NCBI RefSeq assembly: GCF_012911925.1
Contig: NZ_JAAXKY010000036.1
Location: 1-50,010, forward strand
Origin: Pseudonocardia xinjiangensis
Lineage (GTDB): Bacteria; Actinomycetota; Actinomycetes; Mycobacteriales; Pseudonocardiaceae
Reading direction: 5' to 3'
DNA length: 50,010 nt
Shown here piece after piece: positions 25,696 through 34,555 of the stretch (position 1 is the first letter of the stretch; each line of letters starts with the position of its first letter). The position numbers were made by a program, and so were the translations under genes. The notes below the pieces were generated by a model. That model worked only from the letters and a program-made list of their open reading frames with translations. It was not told where the DNA came from and did not search any database.

Positions 25696-26851
25696 AGTCC
25701 GGCGGCACGATGAGGTCCTCGGGCCGCAGGTCGTGCACCGACGCCCGGCCGAGCCCGAGCAGCGTCTCGTCGATCCCGCTGCGCAGGATCTGCAGGACGT
25801 TGGCCACCCCCGCCTCGCCGTTAGCCGCCATCCCCCACAGGTAGGCGCGCCCGATCAGCACGGCGCGGGCCCCGAGGGCGAGGGCCTTCACCACGTCGCT
25901 TCCCCGCCGGACGCCGCCGTCGAGCAGGACCTCCACCTGCTCGCCGACGGCGTCGACCACAGCGGGGAGGGCACGGATCGACGCCGGGGTGCCGTCGAGG
26001 TTGTTGCCACCGTGGTTGGACACACTGACCGCGGTGGCACCGGCGTCGACGGCGCGCCGGGCGTCGTCGGGGTGCATGATCCCCTTCACCGCGAACGGGC
26101 CGCCCCACTGCTCGCGCAGCCACGCGATGTCGTCCCAGGTCGGCAGCGGGGTCTGCATCCACTCGCCGTAGGCACCGAAGAACGTGGGCGCGTCCTCGCC
26201 CGGCGCCGCCATGTTGGGCGTGGTGAGGTCGGGCAGGGCGCGGTGGCGCGCCCATTCGAGCAGGTACCGGGGCCGCACGAGGCCCTCCGGGGCGAACCGG
26301 AGCAACGCACGGACGTCGAGCCGCTCGGGGATGGGCGGGCTGCCCCAGTCCCGGCGTGTGGCGAACGTCCAGTCCAGGGTGACGATCAGCGCCTTCGCGC
26401 CGGCCGCCCGCGCGCGTTCCGCGCGCTGCAGGATGCGGTCGCGCCCGCCCACCCAGTAGGTCTGGAAGAACGTCACCGGGTTGGCGGCCACCACGTCCTC
26501 GACGGACCGGCTCGCGAACGAGCTCAGGCTCATGGCCGTGCCCGCGGCGGCGGCGGCGCGGGCCACGGCCACCTCGCCCTCCGGGCTCACCGCCTGCACG
26601 CCGGTCGGGGAGATGACCACCGGGAACGCGATCTCCTGGCCGAGCACGGAGGTGGCCTGTTCGCGATGCCGGGGAAGGTCGGCGATGTGCGGGCGGAAGC
26701 CGATCTCGCGGAACGCCTGCACGTTGTCCTCGAGCGTGACGCCCTGCTCCGACCCCGCCACGAGTGCCAGGTAGACCGACTTCGGGAGCCGCTTCCTCGC
26801 CCGGCGCTGCGCCTCGGCGACCGACTCGAACCACTCCCTGGTGCTGGCCAT
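25673..26851 (-). CDS. MftD-like FMN-dependent alpha-hydroxy-acid oxidase family protein
   Basis: This 392-residue FMN TIM barrel belongs to the lactate oxidase/glycolate oxidase family. Its sequence is closest in style to MftD, the pre-mycofactocin synthase, judging by the start REWFESVAEAQRRARKRLPK, the segments ISPTGVQAVSPEGEVAVARA and RDWGSPPIPE, and the end LLGLGRASVHDL. The catalytic His280 is present, but the usual HGGRQLD motif reads HGGNNLD. The arginine that binds the alpha-hydroxy-acid carboxylate is therefore Asn283, a change I recall as also found in MftD. No mycofactocin precursor, radical SAM or glycosyltransferase gene is nearby, so this may be an orphan paralogue. It lies 39 bp downstream of a UspA-like gene. 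Confidence 0.8.
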   Translation of the reverse strand: MASTREWFESVAEAQRRARKRLPKSVYLALVAGSEQGVTLEDNVQAFREIGFRPHIADLPRHREQATSVLGQEIAFPVVISPTGVQAVSPEGEVAVARAAAAAGTAMSLSSFASRSVEDVVAANPVTFFQTYWVGGRDRILQRAERARAAGAKALIVTLDWTFATRRDWGSPPIPERLDVRALLRFAPEGLVRPRYLLEWARHRALPDLTTPNMAAPGEDAPTFFGAYGEWMQTPLPTWDDIAWLREQWGGPFAVKGIMHPDDARRAVDAGATAVSVSNHGGNNLDGTPASIRALPAVVDAVGEQVEVLLDGGVRRGSDVVKALALGARAVLIGRAYLWGMAANGEAGVANVLQILRSGIDETLLGLGRASVHDLRPEDLIVPPDFTRSPQK

Positions 26852-26890
26852 GGGAAGACACTATCCAGCGGCGGGGTCGACCTCGATCTT

Positions 26891-27352
26891 TCAGACGTCG
26901 CGGGTGGCGACGTGCGTGACCGGCAGGCCGAACTTGCGGGCCAGGCGCCCGGGCAGGTCCTGGTGCAGCCAACGCGACATCCGCGCCGGGAGCGTCGAGA
27001 CGATGATCTCGTCGAACTCCCGGCCGGACACGGCCGCCTCGACCGCGCGCACGGGGTCGGGGTCGCACACCTCACCTCCCGCGGTGGCACCGGCGGCGGC
27101 CAGTTCCTTCAGCGCCGCGTCGAGCTTCACCTGCGCCAGCCGACGGGCCTCCTCGGGCGGCGCCGGGATCGCGGGGACCCCACCCATGACCGGCATCGGG
27201 ACGGCCATCGCGCTCGCCGAGAGGTCCTTCACGCGGGTCGCCGGCACGACGAGCCAGAACTCGGCGGGGCCTGCGGCCACCCGCTCCCGGACGAGGTCCG
27301 CGAGCTCGGCACTGCCCAGCGTCTGGTTCGCGACGACGAGATAACGGTGCAT
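26891..27352 (-). CDS. Universal stress protein (UspA-like) domain protein
   Basis: This 153-residue protein begins YLVVANQTLGSAELADLVRE and contains FDEIIVSTLPARMSRWLHQDLPGRLARKFGLPVTHV, the C-terminal half of a Usp-type Rossmann-like fold. The nucleotide motif GxxGxxxxxxxxG(S/T) is not clearly kept, so it may not bind ATP. The ATG at 27352 was chosen because GGGAGG lies 4 bases upstream; the longer frame lacks a ribosome-binding site and is basic and low in complexity. It is the first gene of a two-gene unit with the MftD-like protein. Confidence 0.75.
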   Translation of the reverse strand: MHRYLVVANQTLGSAELADLVRERVAAGPAEFWLVVPATRVKDLSASAMAVPMPVMGGVPAIPAPPEEARRLAQVKLDAALKELAAAGATAGGEVCDPDPVRAVEAAVSGREFDEIIVSTLPARMSRWLHQDLPGRLARKFGLPVTHVATRDV

Positions 27353-27459
27353 GACGCCTCCCGAAGGTGTCGGGCCTGTGCCGCCGGCGCCGACGACATC
27401 GTGGAACGGCGCCACATTCGGCGCGCGAACAGTACCGCTGCGCGCCCGACGGGAGAATG

Positions 27460-27477
27460 GTTCGGGTGGGGCCGAAC
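27460..27477. promoter_or_regulatory. Inverted repeat upstream of the ABM monooxygenase
   Basis: GTTCGG and CCGAAC, separated by 6 bases, form an 18-bp inverted repeat that ends 18 bp before the ATG at 27496. TAGGAAT, a possible -10, lies between it and the start codon. This is an operator candidate by position only. Confidence 0.35.
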
Positions 27478-27495
27478 GGGTGTAGGAATGCACGC

Positions 27496-27798
27496 ATGAA
27501 CGAATCGGACCGGCCGCTGTTCCTGGTGGTGACGATCAAGCCGCGGCTGGATCGGATGGCGGAAGCGGAAGCCCAGCTGCAGTCCATGCGACGGAACACG
27601 CTCACCGAGCCCGGGTGTGTCTTCATGCATCTGGTGCAGCCCCAGGACGATCCGCAAACCTGGGTGATGCTGGAGATGTTCCGCTCCCGAGCGGCCTGGG
27701 ACGAACACATGCGACAGCCCTACAACACCGAGGGCAACATCATTCTGCAGGATCTGCTCCGGGAACCCTCGGACCTCCGGCTGTTCGACGAGAAGTAG
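27496..27798 (+). CDS. Putative antibiotic-biosynthesis-monooxygenase-type (ABM, quinol) monooxygenase
   Basis: This 100-residue ferredoxin-like protein of the ABM/YgiN fold has the strands LFLVVTIKPRLDRMAEAEAQL, PGCVFMHLVQPQDDPQTWVMLEMFRSRAAWDEHM and the final LLREPSDLRLF. Members are small, cofactor-free oxygenases acting on quinols, or heme-degrading or detoxifying proteins. The substrate is not evident. ATG 27496 starts the conserved region; earlier frames are arginine-rich and without homology. It stands alone upstream of the sugar operon and diverges from the Usp/MftD-like unit. Confidence 0.8.
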   Translation: MNESDRPLFLVVTIKPRLDRMAEAEAQLQSMRRNTLTEPGCVFMHLVQPQDDPQTWVMLEMFRSRAAWDEHMRQPYNTEGNIILQDLLREPSDLRLFDEK

Positions 27799-27867
27799 CC
27801 GCCGGAACTGCTACCCGCTTCGCGAGTGCGAACACGGAACGTAGTTTGTGGCGCTTCCGGTGGAATC

Positions 27868-27889
27868 CCGCACAGGTGCGGACTAGGGT
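27868..27889 (+). promoter_or_regulatory. Candidate promoter/operator of the sugar operon
   Basis: The perfect palindrome CCGCACAGGTGCGG (27868-27881) is followed after 2 bases by TAGGGT (27884-27889), which fits a -10 box. The palindrome would lie in the spacer of that promoter, a usual place for a repressor site. The symporter ATG is 66 bp further on. No local repressor gene of the LacI, GntR or ROK type is in the operon. Confidence 0.4.
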
Positions 27890-27955
27890 TCGCCCAGCTG
27901 TGTCCCACATCACACCGAGATGGGTACCGGTCCAGCGCCTGCGAGGGGTGATCTC

Positions 27956-29293
27956 ATGTCCCGTGGTTCGGTCACCCGGGTACAGCCGCACGAGGAGGCA
28001 CGGAAGCCGAGGCTCGTCTATCCGGGCCTCACCGTTCCGTTCGTCCTGGTCATCCTCTGCTTCGCGGCGTGGGGGTCGGCGGCCAACCTCACCGATGTCC
28101 TCGTCGGCGTGTTCCGCCACATCTTCGCGATGTCGAACTTCGAGTCGGCGCTCGTGCAGTTCGCGTACTACGGCGCCTACTTCTCACTCGCCATCCCGGC
28201 CGCATTGATCAACAGGCGCTACGGATACAAGGCCGGCGTGCTCACCGGTCTGGCCTGTGCGACGCTCGGCGGGCTGATGTTCATCCCGGCGAGCATTCTG
28301 CTCACGTACGGGTTCTTCCTGGTCGCCCTGTTCGTGCTGGCCGCCGGACTGTCGATCCTGGAGACCTCGGCCAACCCGTTCGTGATCGCGATGGGCCCGG
28401 AACAGAGTGCGACCCAGCGGCTGAACCTCGCCCAGTCGTTCAACCCGGTCGGCGCGAACATCGGGGTGCTCCTCGGAGCGGTACTGATCCTCCCGCAGAT
28501 CACGCCGGAATCGGCGAAGACGTCGATGACGCCCGAGCAGCTGCGCCAGACCCAGGAACAGGACCTGTCGCTGGTGCTGGGGCCCTACACCGGAATCGCC
28601 TGCGTACTGCTGCTGATCTGGATTCTCATCGCCTTCCGCAAGATCTCCGTTCCCGAGGAACACGCCGAGTTCGGGCTGGACACGGAACGGACCGGAGTGC
28701 TCGGCCGGCTCTGGCACAACCGGCACTACCGCTACGGCGTGGCCGCCCAGTTCCTCAACGTCGGAGCCCAGGTCTGCACCTGGACGTTCACGATCCAGTA
28801 CGCACAGGACGTCGTGGGCGTCAGCACCGCGAACTCGGGCTGGTACCTGCAGGCCAGCCTCATCCTGTTCCTCATCTCGCGGTTCGTGATGACCTATCTG
28901 CTCGGCATCTTCCGGCCGACGAAGCTGCTCTTCGCCATGGGCGCACTCGGGGTGGTCTTCGCCCTGGTCGCCGTGTTCTCGCCGAACATCGTGGGCCTGC
29001 TCGCCGTGGTCGGGATCTCGCTCTCGCTGTCCCTGATGTTCCCGACGATCTACGGCGTGGCCCTGCGTGGCCTGGGCCCGGACACCAAGTTCGGCGCGGC
29101 GGGCCTCGTGATGGCCATCCTCGGCGGCGCGCTCCTCCCGCTGGTCCAGGGCTGGATCATGGACGCGTCCGGTGCCGCGGCCGCCTTCATCGTCCCGGCG
29201 ATCTGCCTGGCCCTGGTGGCGTGCTACGCGCTGTTCGACCTCCGCAGCAGCCGGCATCCGGACCTGGCCGTGGACGAGGGCGTCGCGCAGTGA
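27956..29293 (+). CDS. FucP-like sugar:H+ symporter (MFS)
   Basis: This 445-residue major facilitator protein has 12 predicted membrane helices. It resembles the fucose/glucose/galactose permease family (FHS), with FVLVILCFAAWGSAANLTDVL as helix 1, LVQFAYYGAYFSLAIPAALINRRYGYKAGVLTGL and the ETSANPFVIAMGPEQSATQRLNLAQSFNPVGANIG segment typical of FucP. ATG 27956 has GAGGGG about 8 bases upstream. It leads an operon with a PfkB kinase and a GH65 phosphorylase fusion. The imported sugar is therefore probably a glucose-containing disaccharide or a sugar acted on by the kinase. Fucose itself is unlikely because no isomerase or aldolase is present. Confidence 0.87.
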   Translation: MSRGSVTRVQPHEEARKPRLVYPGLTVPFVLVILCFAAWGSAANLTDVLVGVFRHIFAMSNFESALVQFAYYGAYFSLAIPAALINRRYGYKAGVLTGLACATLGGLMFIPASILLTYGFFLVALFVLAAGLSILETSANPFVIAMGPEQSATQRLNLAQSFNPVGANIGVLLGAVLILPQITPESAKTSMTPEQLRQTQEQDLSLVLGPYTGIACVLLLIWILIAFRKISVPEEHAEFGLDTERTGVLGRLWHNRHYRYGVAAQFLNVGAQVCTWTFTIQYAQDVVGVSTANSGWYLQASLILFLISRFVMTYLLGIFRPTKLLFAMGALGVVFALVAVFSPNIVGLLAVVGISLSLSLMFPTIYGVALRGLGPDTKFGAAGLVMAILGGALLPLVQGWIMDASGAAAAFIVPAICLALVACYALFDLRSSRHPDLAVDEGVAQ

Positions 29294-29355
29294 GCAGGTG
29301 ACGCGGCCCCGGCAGGCACACCGGTACACGGTTCTCGTCGAGAGGAGTGGCGCGG

Positions 29356-30372
29356 ATGTTCGTCGTCGTCGGGGAAGCGCTCGTGGACCTGGTCGGGCAG
29401 CGTGGCAGCCGCACCCTCGTCGCGCATCCCGGCGGGAGCCCGGCCAACGTGGCACTCGGGCTGGCCCGCCTGGGGGACGAGGTGACGCTCATGACGCGGC
29501 TGGGCCGCGACGCGCTGGGTGAGATGGTCGCCGCGCATCTGCGGGCCGGCGGTGTCCATGTCGAGAGCGGCACCGACCGGTCCACCTCCACCAGTCTCGC
29601 GATCGCCACCCTCGCCGCGGGGATCGCGACCTACGACTTCCGCATCGAGTGGGACATCGACGCGCTCGAGCCCCTCCCGATCGAGACGCGCTGCCTGCAC
29701 ACCGGCTCGCTGGCGACCGCACTGACACCGGGCAGCAGGAACGTCGAGGACCTCATGGAGCGGGAGCAGCGGCGGGGCCGGGTGACGATCTCCTACGACC
29801 CCAATGTGCGGCCCGCCCTGCTCGGCTCACCCCACCACGCGCGCCCCGGCATCGAGCGCCTGGTCGGCCTGTCCGACGTGGTGAAGGTCAGCGACGAGGA
29901 CCTGCTGTGGCTCTACCCCGACCGCCGGGACGAGGACGTGGCCAGGGAGTGGCTGGGACGGGGGCCCGCGCTCGTCGTCGTGACCCGTGGCGGCCGGGGC
30001 GTCCACGCCGTCACGGCGAACCTGGAGCTGCGGCGACCGGCCCAGCCGATCGACCTGGTGGACACGGTCGGGGCGGGTGACTCCTTCACCTCCGGCCTGC
30101 TCGACGGCCTTCGCCGGGCCGATCTGATCGGCGGCTCGCGGCGCGCTGCCCTCGCGGCGGTCGACGAGTCCACCCTCCTCAGCGTGGTGGATGCGGCGGC
30201 CCTCGTCGCGGCGATCACCTGCTCCCGGCCGGGTGCCGATCCGCCGACGCGCACCGAGGTCGACGCCGCCGCCGACACCGCGCGATCGTCCACGACCGCC
30301 ACGGCGCCGCTCGGCGGCTCACGAGGGATCGCCCCACCCGGTCCCGAGCTCGAGCAAGGGAGACAGCGATGA
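29356..30372 (+). CDS. PfkB-family carbohydrate kinase (fructokinase-like)
   Basis: This 338-residue ribokinase-fold kinase phosphorylates a sugar with ATP. It has the substrate loop HPGGSPANVALGLARLG near the N-terminus and the catalytic signature DTVGAGDSFTSGLL with base Asp242. ATG 29356 was chosen because AGAGGAG lies 8 bases upstream; the GTG at 29347 overlaps that site. About 45 C-terminal residues after the fold are low in complexity (Ala, Thr, Pro, Gly) and look disordered. The stop overlaps the ATG of the next gene by 4 bp. In context it probably activates the sugar that the phosphorylase releases beside glucose 1-phosphate. Fructose is the best guess by family. Confidence 0.87.
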   Translation: MFVVVGEALVDLVGQRGSRTLVAHPGGSPANVALGLARLGDEVTLMTRLGRDALGEMVAAHLRAGGVHVESGTDRSTSTSLAIATLAAGIATYDFRIEWDIDALEPLPIETRCLHTGSLATALTPGSRNVEDLMEREQRRGRVTISYDPNVRPALLGSPHHARPGIERLVGLSDVVKVSDEDLLWLYPDRRDEDVAREWLGRGPALVVVTRGGRGVHAVTANLELRRPAQPIDLVDTVGAGDSFTSGLLDGLRRADLIGGSRRAALAAVDESTLLSVVDAAALVAAITCSRPGADPPTRTEVDAAADTARSSTTATAPLGGSRGIAPPGPELEQGRQR

Positions 30373-33300
30373 ACCGGATGAACGGGGCCGGGGGCTTCCG
30401 CGGCGCGATCTTCGACGTCGACGGCGTGCTCGTCGACTCCCCGCACGAGCTGGCCTGGCGGGAGGCCTTCGCGGCACTGATGGAGGGCGCGTGGAGCGAC
30501 ATCCGGGACCGGACGAGCTGGACCCCGGAACGCTTCACCCCCGCGGTCTACCAGCAGGTGATGGCCGGGATGCCGCGCATGGCGGGCGCCCGGGCGGCGA
30601 TGGAGCACTTCGGGGTGCCCGACATCGACGCGCGGATCCAGCAGTACGCGGATGCGAAGCAGGAGCACGTGCTCATCCTGATCGACCAGGGCCGTTTCAT
30701 GGCGTTCCCGGACGCGCTGCGGTTCATCCTCGACGTGAAGGCCATGGGCGTCCCGGTGGCGGCCGCGTCGTCGTCGAAGAACGCCAAGCTGTTCCTCGAC
30801 CGGATCCGCCTCGACCTGTTCGCCGCCGAGCAGCGGATCGACCACGACTTCATCCACCCGGGCATGACACTGTCCCAGCTCTTCGACGCCGACATCTCCG
30901 GGCGGGACTTCGCGAAGGGGAAGCCGGACCCGACGATCTTCCTCACCGCCGCGGAGGAGCTCGGTGTCCACCCGGCCGACTGCGTCGTCACCGAGGACGC
31001 GACCAGCGGCATCCAGGCCGCCAAGGCGGCGGGCATGGCCGCGCTCGGGGTGGCCCGGCTGGACGACCGCGACATGCTGCTGGAGGCGGGCGCCGACCTC
31101 GTCGTGACTACGCTGGACGACGTCTCGAGGCGGGCCCTGCGCCACGGGTACCTCGAGGAGCGGCGCGCGGCCGCAGAGATCCGGCAGCGGCGCACGCAGC
31201 AGCCGTCGAGCGTGTGGTGCCTGCGGTACGACAGCTTCGACCCCGCCCGGCAGGGCCTGCGGGAGGCGCTGCTCGCGCTGGGCAACGGCTACCTGGTCAC
31301 GCGCGGCGCCCTGCCCGAGTCGGTCGCCGACGACGTGCACTACCCCGGCACGTACGTCGCGGGCCTCTACGACCGGGCCGAGACCGAGGTCGCCGGGCGA
31401 ATGGTCGAGAACGAGGATCTGGTCAACGTCCCGAACTGGCTGCCGCTGCGGTTCCGGATCGAGGGCGGGGAGTGGTTCGACGCCCGCCGCGCCGACGTCG
31501 CCGAGCACCGCTTCGAGCTCGACATCCGCCGGGGCGTGCTGACGCGGGACATGACCTGGCAGGACGCCGAGGGACGCCGGACCAGCATGACCCAGCGCCG
31601 GTTCGTGAGCATGAAGGACGAGCACTTCGGCGGGCTGGAGACCACGTTCACCGCGGAGAACTGGTCGGGCCGGCTCGAGGTCTCCTCCGGGCTGGACGGC
31701 CGGGTCGTCAACTCGGGCGTGAAGCGCTACCGCGACCTGAACGGGCGGCACCTGCAGGTGCTGGGACACGGTGAGGTCGACCGGGAGACCGTCGACCTGC
31801 AGGTCGAGACGCTGCAGTCGCACGTGCGCGTCGCGGTGGCCGCCCGGACGCGGGTGCTGCGCGACGGGGAGCGGCTCGACGTCGACCGGCGGCTGGTCGA
31901 GGAGCCCGGGTACGTCGCCCACGGACTGGGCATCGACCTCGAGGAGGGGCGCCCGGCGACCGTGGAGAAGATCGTCGCGCTGTACACCTCGCGGGACCGC
32001 GGGATCTCCGAGAGCCGCGACGACGCCCGGCTGGCCGCGGCGACGGCGGAGGACTTCGCCGCGCTGCTGGCACGGCACGAGGGCGCGTGGAACAGCCTCT
32101 GGAACCGCTTCGACATCCAGCTCGACAGCGCCAACGAGTGGACCGAGACGGTCCTGCACCTGCACATCTTCCATCTGCTGCAGACCATCTCGCCGCACAC
32201 GCAGCACCTGGACGTCGGCGTACCGGCCCGCGGCTGGCACGGGGAGGCCTACCGGGGCCACGTCTTCTGGGACGAGATGTTCATCTTCCCGTTCTTCAAC
32301 TTCGAACGCCCGAGCCTGGCCGCCGCGCTGCTGCAGTACCGCTACGAGCGGCTCGACACGGCCCGGGCCGCGGCCCGCGCCGCGGGGTACGAGGGCGCCA
32401 TGTTCCCGTGGCAGAGCGGGGCCACCGGTCGCGAGGAGACCCAGGAGGTCCACCTCAACCCGAAGTCGGGCCGCTGGCTGCCGGACCACTCGCACAACCA
32501 GCGCCACGTCAACATCGCCATCGCCTACAACGTCTGGCAGCACTACATGGTCACCGGGAGCACCGGGTTCCTGCGCTTCACCGGTGCCGAGCTGCTGATC
32601 GAGATCGCCCGGTTCTGGGCCAGCGCCACCACCTACGACGCCGGCGAGGATCGGTACGAGATCCACGGCGTGGTGGGGCCGGACGAGTACCACGAGGGCT
32701 ACCCGGACTCCGACGAGCCGGGGCTGCGCAACAACACCTACACCAACGTCATGGCGGTGTGGGTGCTCCAGCGGGCTCTGGAGACGCTCGACGTCCTGCC
32801 GCCGCACTACCGCGAGGAGCTCGTCGCGGAGCTCGGCATCCGCGACGACGAGCCGGACCGGTGGCGGGACATCACCAGGAAGATGAAGGTCGTCTTCCAC
32901 GCCGACGGCGTGCTCACCCAGTTCGAGGGCTACGAGGACCTGCCCGAGTTCGACTGGGTGGGCTACCGGGAGCGCTACGGCAACATCCAGCGGCTGGACC
33001 GGCTGCTGGAGGCCGAGGGCGACAGCACCAACCGGTACAAGCTCGCCAAGCAGGCCGACGTCCTCATGCTGCTGTTCCTGCTCTCCCGCGACGAGCTGCG
33101 CGGGCTGCTGCACAACCTCGGCTACGAGGTGAGCGCGGAACAGCTGGCCCGGACCGTCGAGTACCACCTCGACCGGACCTCACACGGCTCCACGCTCAGT
33201 GGCGTGGTGAGCGCCTGGGTGATGGCCCGCTATCACCCCGAGGAGGCCTGGCGGTTCCTGCAGCAGGCGCTGGAGAGCGACGTCAGTGACGTCCAGGGCG

Positions 33301-33611
33301 GCACGACGGCCGAGGGCATCCACCTCGGGGCGATGGCCGGGACGGTCGACATCGTGCTGCGGTGCCTCACCGGCATGCGCGCACTCGGCTCGGTGCTCCG
33401 CTTCGAGCCCGCACTGCCGCCGGAGGTGAAGGAGCTGCGGTTCAGCGTCCACTACCGCGGCCAGCGCGTGGACGTCGACCTGGCCGAGGACCGGATCCGG
33501 CTCAGCGCCCGGCCGGGTGGCACCACCCCCGTCCACCTCCTCGTGCACGGTCAGGCCGTCGAGCTCGCACCCGGTCAGGAGCGTGAGCTGCCGCTGGACC
33601 GCCTCTCGTGA
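30369..33611 (+). CDS. Fused beta-phosphoglucomutase-like HAD domain and GH65 disaccharide phosphorylase
   Basis: This is a 1080-residue bifunctional protein. Residues 10-255 are a HAD domain with Asp16 and Asp18 in FDVDGVLVDS and the cap motif PHELAW that marks beta-phosphoglucomutases, with KGKPDP and EDATSGIQAAKAAG further on. From about 285 to 1075 is a GH65 phosphorylase, with the catalytic Glu773 in VVGPDEYHEGY and the core YRGHVFWDEMFIFPFF. GH65 enzymes phosphorolyse alpha-glucosyl disaccharides with inversion to give beta-glucose 1-phosphate. The HAD domain would turn this into glucose 6-phosphate, so the two activities are consecutive. Mycobacterial OtsB1 has a related layout with an additional trehalose-phosphatase domain that is missing here. 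The disaccharide (trehalose, kojibiose, nigerose or other) is unknown. Confidence 0.9.
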   Translation: MNRMNGAGGFRGAIFDVDGVLVDSPHELAWREAFAALMEGAWSDIRDRTSWTPERFTPAVYQQVMAGMPRMAGARAAMEHFGVPDIDARIQQYADAKQEHVLILIDQGRFMAFPDALRFILDVKAMGVPVAAASSSKNAKLFLDRIRLDLFAAEQRIDHDFIHPGMTLSQLFDADISGRDFAKGKPDPTIFLTAAEELGVHPADCVVTEDATSGIQAAKAAGMAALGVARLDDRDMLLEAGADLVVTTLDDVSRRALRHGYLEERRAAAEIRQRRTQQPSSVWCLRYDSFDPARQGLREALLALGNGYLVTRGALPESVADDVHYPGTYVAGLYDRAETEVAGRMVENEDLVNVPNWLPLRFRIEGGEWFDARRADVAEHRFELDIRRGVLTRDMTWQDAEGRRTSMTQRRFVSMKDEHFGGLETTFTAENWSGRLEVSSGLDGRVVNSGVKRYRDLNGRHLQVLGHGEVDRETVDLQVETLQSHVRVAVAARTRVLRDGERLDVDRRLVEEPGYVAHGLGIDLEEGRPATVEKIVALYTSRDRGISESRDDARLAAATAEDFAALLARHEGAWNSLWNRFDIQLDSANEWTETVLHLHIFHLLQTISPHTQHLDVGVPARGWHGEAYRGHVFWDEMFIFPFFNFERPSLAAALLQYRYERLDTARAAARAAGYEGAMFPWQSGATGREETQEVHLNPKSGRWLPDHSHNQRHVNIAIAYNVWQHYMVTGSTGFLRFTGAELLIEIARFWASATTYDAGEDRYEIHGVVGPDEYHEGYPDSDEPGLRNNTYTNVMAVWVLQRALETLDVLPPHYREELVAELGIRDDEPDRWRDITRKMKVVFHADGVLTQFEGYEDLPEFDWVGYRERYGNIQRLDRLLEAEGDSTNRYKLAKQADVLMLLFLLSRDELRGLLHNLGYEVSAEQLARTVEYHLDRTSHGSTLSGVVSAWVMARYHPEEAWRFLQQALESDVSDVQGGTTAEGIHLGAMAGTVDIVLRCLTGMRALGSVLRFEPALPPEVKELRFSVHYRGQRVDVDLAEDRIRLSARPGGTTPVHLLVHGQAVELAPGQERELPLDRLS

Positions 33612-33634
33612 AAGGCGGCGGCTAACCTGCCCCC

Positions 33635-34075
33635 GTGACGCGCTCCGACGGCGGGCCACGGCCCGGCGCCCGCAGCGCGGTCGAGGACAGCAACCGCCGC
33701 ATGCTCCGCGCGCGGGACGCGATGGACCGCACCTACGCCGAACCGCTCGACGTGCCGGCCCTCGCCCGGATCGCGTTCGTCTCCCCCGCCCACTTCAGCC
33801 GGACGTTCCGGGCCACGTTCGGCGAGACGCCGCACCGCTACCTGCAGCGGCGCCGCGTGGAGCGGGCGATGTTCCTGCTGCGGACGAGCGGGCGCAGCGT
33901 CACCGAGATCTGTGTGGACGTCGGCTTCACGAGCCTGGGCACGTTCAGCCGGACGTTCCGCGCCATCGTCGGCGAGTCGCCCTCGGCCTACCGCAAGCGC
34001 GGCGGCGACCACCCGGCCGACGCGGTGCCGACCTGCTTCGCGAGGGCGTGGCTGCGCCCCGCCGGCCCGCGCTGA
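33635..34075 (+). CDS. AraC-family regulator, DNA-binding domain only
   Basis: This 146-residue protein consists almost entirely of the double HTH of AraC/XylS. The first HTH is LDVPALARIAFVSPAHFSRTFRATFGETPHRYL and the second VTEICVDVGFTSLGTFSRTFRAIVGESPSAYRKR. The usual ligand domain is missing, as in SoxS/Rob-like short members. The GTG start at 33635 is uncertain, since no strong ribosome-binding site is visible. It is followed after 57 bp by a VOC-fold gene on the same strand. Short AraC regulators next to glyoxalase-like genes are a common actinobacterial pairing. Confidence 0.85.
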   Translation: MTRSDGGPRPGARSAVEDSNRRMLRARDAMDRTYAEPLDVPALARIAFVSPAHFSRTFRATFGETPHRYLQRRRVERAMFLLRTSGRSVTEICVDVGFTSLGTFSRTFRAIVGESPSAYRKRGGDHPADAVPTCFARAWLRPAGPR

Positions 34076-34132
34076 GGACCGGAGCAGTTTCGGATAAGCA
34101 GCACGCGCGGCCGGCCCCCTAGGTTTCTCCGC

Positions 34133-34555
34133 ATGCTGAAGAACATCACGCAGTCCTCGATCGTCGTGCTCGACCAGGACGAGGCGCTCGACTTCTACGT
34201 CAACAAGCTCGGGCTCGAGCTCCACGCCGACCAGGACCTGGGCTTCATGCGCTGGCTGACCGTCCACGTCCCCGGCGACCCCGAGCGGCAGATCCTGCTG
34301 GAGAAGCCCGGTCCGCCCGCGATGGACGAGGCCACCGCGGCGCAGGTGCGCGAGCTGGTCACGAAGGGCGCGATGGGCGGCTGGCTGTGCATCAGCACCG
34401 ACGACCCGCAGAAGTCCTTCGAGACGCTCAAGGCCCGCGGCGTCGAGATCACCGACGAGCCCTCCGAGAAGCCCTACGGCACGGACTTCGGGATCCGCGA
34501 CCCGTTCGGTAACGCCATCCGGATCGGCAAGCTGAACCCACCCGCCGACGCCTGA
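34133..34555 (+). CDS. VOC-family (glyoxalase/bleomycin-resistance-like) protein
   Basis: This 140-residue protein has paired beta-alpha-beta-beta-beta modules: ITQSSIVVLDQDEALDFYVNKLGLELHADQDLGFMRWLTVHVPG, then GGWLCISTDDPQKSFETLKARGVEITDEPSEKPYGTDFGIRDPFGNAIRIGKL. The typical metal or ligand positions of the fold (an early His/Gln and a late Glu) are not clearly kept, so its activity is uncertain. It probably forms an operon with the AraC-type gene. It may bind or detoxify a small compound to which that regulator responds. Confidence 0.85.
   Translation: MLKNITQSSIVVLDQDEALDFYVNKLGLELHADQDLGFMRWLTVHVPGDPERQILLEKPGPPAMDEATAAQVRELVTKGAMGGWLCISTDDPQKSFETLKARGVEITDEPSEKPYGTDFGIRDPFGNAIRIGKLNPPADA

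Noticed and set aside
25673..26851. Plain lactate 2-monooxygenase or glycolate oxidase assignment
   Set aside because: The active-site HGGR motif is HGGN, and the overall wording is closer to MftD, so a simple alpha-hydroxy-acid oxidase label would mislead.
29913..33167. Long antisense frame over the kinase and GH65 fusion genes
   Set aside because: It is an arginine/histidine/valine-rich shadow with no recognisable domain, while the plus strand encodes intact HAD and GH65 motifs.
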